A stretch of 64,000 nt of DNA from Pseudorasbora parva. Taxonomy: Eukaryota > Chordata > Actinopteri > Cypriniformes > Gobionidae. A program made the translations under genes and the position numbers. Under the pieces are notes generated by a model, which had not been told where the DNA came from, did not search any database, and was given only the letters and a program-made list of their open reading frames with translations. Shown here piece by piece: positions 11,001 through 23,000 of the stretch. The number at the start of each line of letters is the position of its first letter. The stretch's first letter is position 1. The stretch is taken from contig NC_090172.1 in assembly GCF_024679245.1 (NCBI RefSeq), forward strand, positions 1,329,001 to 1,393,000. The letters are read 5' to 3'.

Positions 11001-14000
11001 ATGGTTTACTTTCTTTTGGTTCACATATTAATAATATCTCACACATTGCATTTTTTCATATACGTAACATTGCTAGACTCCGTTCTTCACTCTCTCAACA
11101 CAACACCGAAGTACTTTTTCATGCCTTGGTTACATCCCGGATTGATTATTGTAATTCTCTTTTATTTGATATTCCTGAAAACATCTTCACAGATTGCAGT
11201 TAATTCAGAATTCAGCAGCCAGGATTGTTACCCGCACACGTATCTCTGATCATCTCACTCCTATTCTTTTTCAATTGCACTGGCTTCCTGTCCGTTACCA
11301 CGTACATTACAAAATTATACTCCTTACATATAAAGCTCTAAACAATTTGGCACCGGATTATCTCTCCGACCTTCTTCATCTGTATACTCCTGTTCGTTCT
11401 CTGAGATCATCTAAGGCAGAACTATTGTCTGTTCCAAATTTCAAGCTGAGCTCTTTTGGTGGTAGGGCTTTTAGTCGTTTTAGTCCCAAGTTATGGAACT
11501 CTCTACCATTACTCATTCGACAGTCAGATTCAATTTCCCAATTTAAAGTTCAGATAAAAACTTATCTGTTTAGATTAGCTTTTAATGATATGATTGATCG
11601 ATTGATTCATGTGTAAGTTGTTTTGTTTGCTTTATTTTATTATCTTTTATATCTTGTCTGTACGGTGTCCTTGAGTGTCCTGAAAGGCGCCTTTAAATAA
11701 AAGTGGGGAGTGCGTCAATGTAACAGAGCCAGTAAGATCGCCAGCACCAGATCTCATCACTCCACCTATATGGTCAGGTTCGCCTGAATTCTGATTCACC
11801 TCACCTTCAGCACCTAATCAGCACTGCCCATAAATACTCATGCCACCATCACTCTCTGTCTGGTCTCGTCAATGACTACCCGACTACTCGACTACTCTCT
11901 ACTCTCACGTTACTCTTCAGCCGAAACCTTCATCATCCTGTATCTACGATCATCTGTACTTCTACGAGCTAAGTTTGCTTACCTGCCTTTTGGTGTACTT
12001 CTTCTCTAATAAAGTTCCTCGACGATCACCAGCGTCTCCTCTTCTGTGTATATGCATGACAGAAGACCAGACCGTAAAGATTATGGAAGACGGCGCCGCA
12101 GCGAATCCATCTCCCGATCATTTCGCAGAACTGGTAACGGCACTTCGGCAGTCTCTCCAAACACCCGCCACGGATGTGTCTTCATTGCTGGAGGGTGTCG
12201 CGAGTCCCATGGCCCAACCAGCGCCCTACGGTGGCGCGGCGGGGGATTGCAGCGGGTTCCTTCTGCAGTGTTCCCTGTATTTTGAGATGCAGCCCCACCG
12301 ATTTCCTACTGAACGATCTAAGATTGCTTATATAATTTCCCTACTGTCGGGTAGAGCTTTGCAGTGGGCAAAAACACTGTGGGAAGCCAATGCTCCTGTC
12401 ACACGTTCTCTCACTGCATTCACCACCCATATTAAAGAGGTTTTTGGACAAGCAGCCAGTGCCCTTTCAGTACATGACCAACTCTATAAACTCCGTCAGG
12501 GCCAGTCCACCGTTGCTGAATATGCACTACAATTTCGTACTCTCACTGCTGCAAGTGGTTGGAATGAAGTGGCCCTGCTAACAGCCTACCGACAGGGTCT
12601 CTCTCCATCTGTTCGTGCCCAAATGGTCATCTATGATGATACTGTAGGATTGGAAAGCTTTGTTCAGAAGTCAATTCGTATCTCCCAACATCTCAACGCC
12701 TGCCATCTGGATGAAACCCTGCTGCATCCCCCAACCTCTGCTCTTTCATCTAGCCCTCCAGCACCCTGCTCAGAACCCATGCAGATCGATTCGTACCACC
12801 TTTCCCGCGTGGAACGTCAACGACGTATCACACAACATTTGTGTCTGTACTGTGGTTCCGATGGCCATCTAATCTCTGACTGTCCTACACATCCACCGCG
12901 TCCAGCGGTAAGTGCAGTAGCTCTATTACCCAGGATTTCTGGTTTACCTCGTACGGCGGTCATAGTAACTACCACCCATCATTCTGTTTCAGCCAAGGCC
13001 CTCCTCGACTCTGGATCTGTGGGGAATTTCATCTCGGGGGACTTCTGCCGCCGACTCCACCTCAAGAAGATCCCCTGCCCGCAGATCCTGAGAATTAACA
13101 CAATTCTAGGTAAGCCGCTGGGCCGTGGCATCATCACCCACTGTACGCCTGCTGTCACACTCCAGACTGGATGTTTGCATGTTGAACAAATATCTTTTAT
13201 GGTGCTGGAGGGATCAACGGCCGACGTCATCCTGGGACGCCCGTGGATGGAGCAACATTCCCGACAAATTGCCTGGGCTACTGGTGACATCTTAAAATGG
13301 GGCAGTGATTGCTTCCACCAGTACATCCTCCGCAGATGGTGCCCACCATCAACCGTCTGCAGGACAACCTCTCTCTCGATGTCAACTCAACTTCCATCGA
13401 AAGTCCAGAATCCCCGTTGCAAGTTGAAATACCTCCCGAATTCCAGGCATTCCAGGATGTCTTCAGCAAGCAACGTGCCACGAGACTTCCACCACACCGG
13501 CCATGGGACTGTGCTATTGATCTGCTGCCTGGGGCCATTCCACCCAAAGGAAGGATTTATCCTCTGTCCATCCCGGAGCAAAAGGCCATGGAGGAGTATG
13601 TGGAGCAAACGCTCGCTCAAGGGTTCATACAACCATCTACGTCTCCTGCTGCATCCAGTTTCTTTTTTGTGGCCAAGAAGGATGGAGGCTTGCGGCCTTG
13701 TATTGATTATCGAGCTCTCAACTCCCAAACAGTGAAATTCCTGTATCCACTTCCCCAGGTCCCATCTGCCCTAGAACAGCTACGAGGAGCCCACTTCTTC
13801 ACCAAGCTGGACTTGCATAGCGCCTACAATCTTATTCGGATACAGAAAGGGGATAAGTGGAAGACCGCCTTCATCACACCTACAGGCCACTATGAATATC
13901 TTGTAATGATGTAAAATCAAATGAATATCTTGGCTAACTCTTCTTCTGTGTTCCAAGGGTTTATGAATGAGGTATTCCGGGAGTTCCTCCATTGCTTTGT

Positions 14001-17000
14001 CATCCTCTAAATTGACGATATACTCATCTACTCCCGGACCCTGGCCGACCACCGCCATCATGTTACGCAGGTCCTGCAAAAACTAAGGGAACACCACCTG
14101 TACCTTAAACTGGAGAAGTGTGAGTTCCACAAGTCCACCATCTCATTCCTGGGTTACATCATCTCTGCCCAAGGCATCGAAATGGACCAGGGGAAGGTAC
14201 GTGCTATCCACGACTGGCCCCGACCCTCTACAGTAAAGGAACTTCAGAGATTTCTCGGCTTTGCCAATTTCTACCGCCGTTTCATCAAGAATTACAGTAA
14301 GATCACTTCACCACTCACCTCACTGCTACAGGGCCGGCCCAAGTCTCTATCCTGGACCCCAACGGCCACGACTGCCTTTCATCAACTCCAGGAAGCCTTC
14401 TGCACTGCCCCCACTTTGGTTCATCCCGATCAAGAACTACCGTTCATCATCGAGGTAGACGCATATACCGCTGGAGTAGGGGCAGTGTTTTCCCAACGGC
14501 AAGGTAACCTTCCAAAACTCCATCCATGTGCCTTTTACTCAAAGAAGCTGTCCCCGGCGGAGCAAAATTACGATATTGGGAACCGAGAGTTATTGGCCAT
14601 CAAACTAGCCCTCGAAGAATGGCGTCACTGGCTGGAGGGGGCCAGATATCCATTCGAAGTAATTACCGACCATCGAAACTTAAAATACTTAAGGGAGGCT
14701 CGACGTCTTAATCCAAGGCAGGCACACTGGGCCCTTTTCTTCACACGTTTCCGCTTCAAGGTTACTTACAGACCGGGAGAAAAGAACATCAAAGCAGATT
14801 CATTATCTCGTCTCCATTCCATCGACTCCGGTCCATCTTCTCCCGAACCCATCCTCCCCCCAGCCATCATTGCCAGTCCCATCAATGGGATCTAGAAGAA
14901 CAGATTGCAGAGGCCAGTCGCACCGAACCAGCTCCGCCGGTAGGTCCTGAGGGTAGGGTGTATGTTCCTACCTCCTTACGCCTTACCCTCATCAACTCAG
15001 TACACTCATCTCCGGGCTCTGGACACCCAGGGAGCCAACAAACCCTCTCACTCCTCCGTAACCACTACTGGTGGCCCAATATGACCCAGGATGTCGCTCG
15101 GTTTGTGAAAGGCTGTCCCAACTGCGGCATTTCCAAGAACCCCCGTCGCCTCCCCGAGGAAAAACTAGTTTCCCTGCCAATTCCTAGATGACCATGGTCC
15201 CATATTGGTGTAGATTTCATGACCGACTTACCCTCCTCTGATGGTCACACCTGTGTACTCGTCGCTGTAGACAGATTCTCCAAGGCCTGTCGTCTCATTC
15301 CGCTCAAGGGTCTACCACCCGCCATGGAGACAGCGGAAGCTCTGTTTCATCACGTGTTCAGGAACTTTGGCATTCCAGAAGAGGTGGTATCCGACCGTGG
15401 GCCTCAGTTCAACTCTCGGGTATGGAAATCCTTCTTCCAACTCCTGGGGGTCTCGGTCAGCCTCTCTTCAGGCTACCACCCACAAACCACCGGACAGACT
15501 GAGCGAAAGATCCAGGAGATCAGCCGTTACCTGAGGTCATATTGCCACAACCATCAGCACAGCTGGAGCCGATTCCTGCCATGGGCCGAGTACGCACAGA
15601 ACTCACTGTGTCAGTCCACCACAGGTTTAACACCATTTCAATGCGTACTCGGCTTCCAACCACCTCTGTTCCCCTGGTCAGGGGAACCATCAGACGTTCC
15701 AGCTGTGGGCCACTGGTTTGAGGTTAGTGAGAGGGTTTGGGACTCAGCACATGTACATCTGCAGAGGGCAGTACGGAGACATAAGAGACAGGCTGACACT
15801 AGAAGATCTGCGACTCCCCACTACCGGCCAGGTCAAAAGGTCTGGCTCTCCACCCGGGATATCCGTCTCCGTCTCCCCTGCCGCAAGCTGAGCCCTCGAT
15901 ACCTTGGCCCCTTCACCATCCAACGACAAATCAATGAAGTCTCATATAGACTCAACCTCCCTCCTCATTATCGTATTTCACCTACCTTTCATGTCTCTCT
16001 ATTAAAACCCCATAATAATTCTCTGGTCTCCTCTCCAACAGGATCTGGTGCTGATGACCTGCCTCCTCCTCCAGTGGAATTTGAAGAAGGCTCCATTTAC
16101 ACGGTGAACTCCATCCTGGATTCGCGACGACGAGGCGGCCAACTAGAGTACCTCATAGACTGGGAGGGATACGGACCAGAGGAACGGTCATGGGTCATTC
16201 GGAAGGACATTCTAGACCCATCGCTACTTTCCGAATTCCACGACAACCACCCAGATCGTCCGGCACCCAGGGCTAGAAGCCGCCCCCGTCGTCGGGCGTC
16301 AGGAGCCGCCCGTGGAGGAGGGGGTACTGTAACAGAGCCAGTAAGATCGCCAGCACCAGATCTCATCACTCCACCTATACGATCAGGTTCGCCTGAATTC
16401 TGATTCACCTCATCTGCAGCACCTAATCAGCACTGCCCATAAATACTCATGCCACCATCACTCTCTGTCTGGTCTCGTCAATGACTACCCGACTACTCTC
16501 ACGTTCCTCTTCAGCCGAAACCTTCATCAGCCTGTATCTACGATCATCTGTACTTCTACGAGCTAAGTTTGCTTACCTGCCTTTTGGTGTACTTCTTCTC
16601 TAATAAAGTTCCTCGACAATCACCAGCGTCTCCTCTTCTGTGTGTATGCGTGACAGTCAAGGGCGCAGGTTGATGTTTTAAGATGCTGTACTGTGTCTTC
16701 TAAAATTTTACCGTCAATTGTTTCGAAATCAGACATAGTAATTTTCTGAGGTTTTGGTCTGATCTGTCTGACCCCAGAGCAACTCAAGGATGTGCTGATT
16801 GCCTTTCTGATATTTTTGATTTTCACTGAGAAGAATGAAACAAACACGCTGCATTTGCTGTCTGAGAGCATTTCCCTGGGAATGTGACTCAGGGGGTTTG
16901 TTAGTCTGTCTACAGTAGCAAAAATAATGCGCGTGTTGTTTATGTGTTTGTTTGTAATATTTGAGAAGAAGGTCTGCCTAGCTTTGCCTAGTTCAACATT

Positions 17001-20000
17001 GAAAGCATGAAGGCTGTCTTTATAGATGTTATAATGGACTACAAGTTTTGTCTTCCGCCACTTTCGTTCAGATTTTCTGCATTGTCTTTTCATTATTTGA
17101 ACTGCTGTTGAGTTTCTCCATGGTGCCTTTTGTTTGCCACTCTTTTTCCTGCCTTTCAGAGGAGCAATATCATCAATTACACTCTTAACTTTTGAGTTAA
17201 AGGAGTCAAGGAGAAAATCAACACAGTCTGCAGATATGCTTGGTTTTAGAGATAAAGCCTTCATAAACAGCACATTAGTGTTCTCATTTAAGCATCTCTT
17301 TTTGACAGTGACAGATCTAGCTTCAATGGCAGGAGAGATTGATATGTCAAAGAAAATACAGAAATGATCAGACAGTGCCACATCCTTAATAACAATCGAT
17401 GAAATGTTTAGACCCTTACTGATAAGTAAATCTAGAGTGTGTCCACGATTGTGTGTGGGTCCATTTACATGCTGTGTTAAATCAAAAGTGTTAAGAACAG
17501 TCATAAGCTCTTTTGTTGTACTGGATTCAATATTGTCTATGTGAATGTTAAAATCCCCAGCAATAGCAAAACTGTCAAACTCTTAAGAGGAAATTATTGA
17601 TAACAGTTCTGTAAATTCCTCAATAAAGGCTGGAGAGTACTTTGGAGGCCTGTAAACAATGATAAGCAGGATGCGTGGAGCACCTTTTAACACAATACCC
17701 AGATATTCTAGAGACAAATATTCACCAAATGACACTTGCTTACATTGAAAGACATCTTTAAAAAGAGCAGCAACACCTCCACCTCTCCTAACTGCTCTGC
17801 AAACACTCATAAAAGGAAAGTTAGGAGGGGCTGCTTCATTTAGGACTGTTGCACTACAGTTTTCTTCTAACCATGTTTCATTTAGAAGCAAAAAATCTAG
17901 GTTGTTAGTAGGGATGCACCGAATATTCGGCAACCGAAATTATTCGGCCGAAAATAGCCAAAAAAAGCACTTTCGGCATTCGGCCGAATAAGTAAAAAGG
18001 CCGAATAATTTTGGCCGAACAATGACGTTTTTAATGACGCGATCAAAAAGTAACCCACGTAGAGTGAGAGCTGCGTGCTTTATGCAGCAAACATGTCAGC
18101 AGTGTGGAAGCACTGTTTAGTGCTGAAATTTAGTGCTCATGTCATCGATGAGAAGAGGAACCGACTTTCATGTGAGAAAGCAGAGAAGCTACTTTTCATA
18201 AAGAAGAACCTGCCACTTTTCCTGAAGAAGTAGGCTAAGTAGGCTTATGTCTAAGACAGTTATTTATTTGTTGTGGGTTCATCCACATTTTTTGCACTAT
18301 TCAATGCACATTTGTTGTTGTAGACATACAGAGTTACATTCTTTCAGCAGTCAGTTATAGGCCTAACATAGGCTATTCAAGAAGGGGGGCTTCTAAGATG
18401 GCCAAATAAAAATATGTTTTTTATTTTACTAATTATTTATTTTAAGTTATGTTGTGCTTAGTTTGTATAATATCTGCTGGAATGTTAAAAAAAAATTCAG
18501 TGTTAAATAAATATTTTGAAATTGTATTTTTGTTATTTGATTTATTTCTCTGAAAAGCAACACAAAATAGTAAAAAGGAAATTTTTACTATTTAATTATT
18601 GTAATGGTAAAAAAAAATTGCCAAATAAATGGAAAAAATGCGAAACACCGCGTTCGGTATTCGGCCTTCGGTCTTCGGCCAAGCATTTCATTATTATTCG
18701 GTTTCGGCTTCGGCCAAGAATTTCATTTCGGTGCATCCCTAGTTGTTAGTGGTTATTAAGTCGCTGACTAGAAATGATTTGTTCTTAAGTGTTTAACAGA
18801 TGTTTAAAAGTGCTAACTTAACAGTATTCACTTTTTCACCTACATTAGTCTTAGTTCCGTGACAGGCAGCAGATTATTTTGGTTTGTTAAACGGCCTGAC
18901 AAGGCCTTAGACTTTCTTTCACGTAACAGAACAGAGATAGAGAAAGAGGCAGGCACACTGGGTTCCCACTTGTTTTGTAAACATTTGATAAAGTTACTGT
19001 TATCATAGCGGGGACCCAAAACACATCACTGAGAGCTGGAATCAGATGTTTTTGGTTCACCTACAACAGATGGAGGATGGTGTGGGCCCTGGCGTTGTGA
19101 CCGAAGAAATCTCACAGGAGGAGGGCGAGGGCGAGCTGGGCCCACAGGCTTTGGTGGTTGTGGGGCTCGACGCTTTTTGGTTGATATCTGGGGGCTTGCA
19201 GCAATTGAGTGTGATAGTCTAGTTCCAACAAAAATCAGTTCCTCCATTTTCTCTGAGAAGCCCAGATGCGGGGATGCTGGAGAGAGGAATGACATATCCG
19301 GTGAGAGGGGCTGTTGCTCTGGTGTTATTGGAAGCTGAAGTATGTTGTCCTGGCTTTGCTGTCCATTTTCAAGAAAGTCATCTTTGGGTGCTGAATCTTG
19401 GAGCAGTTCTAACCCATCACAGTCAGTCTGTGGTGAGCTCTGTGGGCAGGGCTTAGCTGGGAGTGTGTCCATGAGCAATTGTTGTGGCTGCGTAGTGTTA
19501 TCAGTGTCCTTTTGGGATGTGTCAACCGAATGTCCATTCAGGAGCTGAAATGAAGTCCTGTGGTCATCCATACTCTGTATCAGGTTGAGTGGGTTAAAAC
19601 ACACAGCTGAAGGATGATGAAGGGAAAAATAAATATTGTCCTTTAGCACTCTTGCACCAAGTTTGTTTGGATGGAGGCCATTAGATGTAAACAGTTGTCT
19701 CTGACTCCAGTAGAGATTGAAGTTATCAATGAAATTCACTCCATTCATGTTACAGGTTTTTTGCAGCCATGAATTAAGCCCAAGCAACCTTGATAACCTA
19801 TTTGTTCCTCTTGCTGGCAGTGGTCCACTGATGAACGGCTGAACTTTCAGTTCCCTTTCGGGGAACTCGAGCTGCGTCGAAACGCTGTGAGAACGCCTCT
19901 GCGTTAATGTGTCGTGAAGCGTGTGTAGAACCATTCCATCGGAAGATCGATAGATCGTCGGCGTGATGACGTCATCGACCGGAAGCTATAAAGCTTCCGT

Positions 20001-23000
20001 GAAAGCAAACAGGAACTAGCTTCTGTGCCTTCAGCAAGCGAACTGTGTGAACCTGTCTGTCTATTTGGTGTTTTTGTCTGTCTATTTAGAAGATTTTTCC
20101 ACCCTTTTGTTAAATATATCCTCATATTAACAAAAAAAGAGAAAATAATAGATCGAAAAAAATGGCGAGTGATAGCAGTTAGTTCAAGAGGTGTGTTCAT
20201 CCCTGCCCACGCTACATCACGGGTGGGGATACACACGCTCTTTGTGTTGCCTGCTTGGGAGCACAGCATGCCCAGGCAGCCCTCGAGGGGGCTGCTTGCA
20301 AGCACTGTGAAAGGCTACCATTGAGAACGCTGCGCTCCCGCCGGGCACTCTTTGAGGAGGGTGCCTCGGCTCGTGTTCCCCGCGGCTCTGGTCCCGCTGC
20401 TGCAGAGGCAGAGTGGAGGCTGCAGTCGTGGGGTTCACAATTGGATGTTGCAGAGGGGTTAGAGACGGGCGCTGCCTTATCTCTGCCCTCACCTGCACCA
20501 TCCAGCGGCTCTTCTCGGGGCTTGGAAGCACGCATTGCGGTTTCTTCCCCCCCGAGAGAGTCGTCGGTGCTCCAACTATCCAGCTCCGAGGAGGTGGAAG
20601 TTGAGAGCATCGCGACTGAAGATTCGCCACTTCAGTCCCCTGCGAGTGAGGAGCTTGTTGAGGTTTTGACGCGAGCAGTGGCCAGATTAAACATCGACTA
20701 GCCCACTGAAAGATCAGAGGCAGGAAGAAAGCGTACTAGCAAGCTAGATGAGAGATTCCTGCCCTCTCGCGCTTCAGAACCTCAGCGCCGGGGCCTGCCG
20801 TTCTTCCATGACTTGCACACTGAGGTGGCAAGATCATGGAGGAGACCGGCATCATATAGAGTATTCAGCCCGCAGACTTCGGTCTATAGTAACATCGCCG
20901 GGCTGAAACAATATGGTTATGGGGCGATGCCAAAGGTGGAAGAGACGCTTGCGAGCCATCTCTCGCCTTCCTCGGCATCGTCCCTGAAGGCCCCAACTTT
21001 GCCCACCAGACCCTTAAAAACAACGTCGGCACTGGTGGGCAAAGCGTACTTGGCAGCAGGTCAGGCTGCCGCATGCCTGCATACGATGGCAATTATGCAG
21101 GCGTATCAGGCTGACCTGCTCAGGGACCTAGATGGACGTGACGAAGTGGGGGGAGAAAGGATTAACGAGTTGAGAACATCAGCAGATCTCGCTCTCCGGG
21201 CCACCAAGGAGACGGCCAGATGTGTGGGCCGCTCTATGGCAGCCTTGGTGGCCACGGAGAGGCATTTATGGCTCAACCCCACAGAGATAAAGGAGAGGGA
21301 GAAAAGCTTCCTGCTGGATGCGCCACTGTCTCCTGGCGGCCTCTTCCGTGACGCAGTACACACTGTCACCGAGAGGTTCCAGGAGTCAAAGAAACAAGCT
21401 GCGGCGCTAAAGCAGTTTCTCCCTCTCCGGGTCCAGGTCCCTGGGGCTGCTGCTGAGAAGCAGCCCAAGCCGAGTACGAGCTCCTCACACAGGGCTCAAC
21501 AGAAACAGAGCGTCGCCACCCGAACTCCCCCTCAGCGCGGGGACGAGGGGCGGCGCTCTCAGGCGAGGCCTTCGAGGGGCAGGGCTGATCTGAGGACAGT
21601 CCTAATCGCTAAGAAGGCCTCGTCTAAGCGTTCCTGACGCCAGAAGCGTCAGGACGCTGAGGGTGGTTCCCCCCGTAGGGAAACGGTGTTTACCCCTGCT
21701 CTGGGGGCCGCGCTGCCAACCCCGCCGCAATGCCGGGGCGCAGTCGGTCTCCGCGGGCCACTCGAGGGTGGTCCGCGCCCCCCTCGGGGGGCTCCCGAGC
21801 AGTCTAGATTTTCTAGTTTTTCGTCTAGGTTTCTAGACGAGTAGAAATGTCTGTCAAATATATCTCGTTGGGTCCTGCAGATAATCGAAAGGGGGTACGC
21901 GATCCAAATCAAAGGGCGGCCACCTCCCTTCAGTGGTGTCCTACCCACAGAGGTGGGCCCGGAGCAGGATCTGGTAATGGCACAGGAAGTAGAGACACTC
22001 CTGCGAAAGGGGGCTATAGAGAGGGTTCCTCCTCCCGGCAGGGAGTCTGGGTTTTACAGCCGTTACTTCATCGTGCCAAAGAAGGATGGTATCGCAGATC
22101 AAATCGGAGGATTGGTTTGTCACCATAGACCTCAAAGATGCATATTTTCATGTCTCCATCCTTCCGACGACTGGCTAATTCTAGCGCATACAGAACAGAT
22201 GGCGGTTCAGCATCGAGATGCTGTTCCCGCACACATGTCGAAATTGGGGTTGAGGCTGAACGCCAAGAAGAGTGTGCTTTCTCCGGCTCAGAGAACCACT
22301 TTTCTGGGTGTGAACTGGGATTCGGTAATTATGCGGGCGCAATTATCGCCAACGCGCATAACATCGATCCTGGCAGCAGTCAAAGAACCGAAGCTAGACC
22401 GGGCCGTCACTGTGAAGCAGTTCCAGAAACTGTTAGGTCTCATGGCAGCAGCGTCCAACGTGATACCTTTTGGCCTACTGAACATGAGGCCGCTACAGTG
22501 GTGGCTCAGAACAAAAGGGTTCTCCCCGAGGGGAAACCCGCTCCACACGATCAAAGTCTGGTCATGTGGAAAAACCCGGGGTTTTTATCTCAGGGTCCCG
22601 TGTTGGGGGCTCATGTTCATCGCGTAACGCTAACGACAGACGCCTCTCTCCAAGCTGGGGTGCAACCATGAGTGGCCATTCATCCCAGGGTCTATGGCAG
22701 GAACACCAGCGACACTGGCACATAAATCGGCTAGAGATGCTCGCTGTGTTTCTTGCATTGAAACAGTTTCTGCCCGACCTCAGGGGCCATCATGTATTAG
22801 TCAGGACAGACAACACATCGGTGGTCGCCTACATAAATCATCAGGGGGGTCTGAGGTTCCGTCCTTTGTACAATTTGGCACGTCGGATCCTCCTGTGGGC
22901 CAAGGGGAAACTGCTATCCATCAGAGCAGTCTATATCCCAGGGGTCCTAAATCAGGAAGCAGACATCCTGTCGAGGCAGGGGCCGAGGCCCGGGGAATGG

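Larger units (their letters stand above)
11719..16655 (+). mobile_element. Ty3/gypsy LTR retrotransposon 1 (sushi/Tf1-like chromovirus type)
   Basis: Two LTRs (11719-12061 and 16328-16655) are flanked by a perfect 5-bp duplication GTCAA (11714-11718 and 16656-16660). The order is gag, protease, reverse transcriptase, RNase H, integrase and chromodomain. A polypurine tract (GGAGGAGGGGG) precedes the 3' LTR. The coding region has at least two frame changes and four stops, so it is inactive. It is inserted in the minus-strand LINE just beyond the 3' end of the plus-strand LINE. Confidence 0.95.

Noticed and set aside
16080..16260. Host chromobox gene
   Set aside because: The chromodomain is fused to a gypsy integrase between two LTRs, as usual for chromoviruses.
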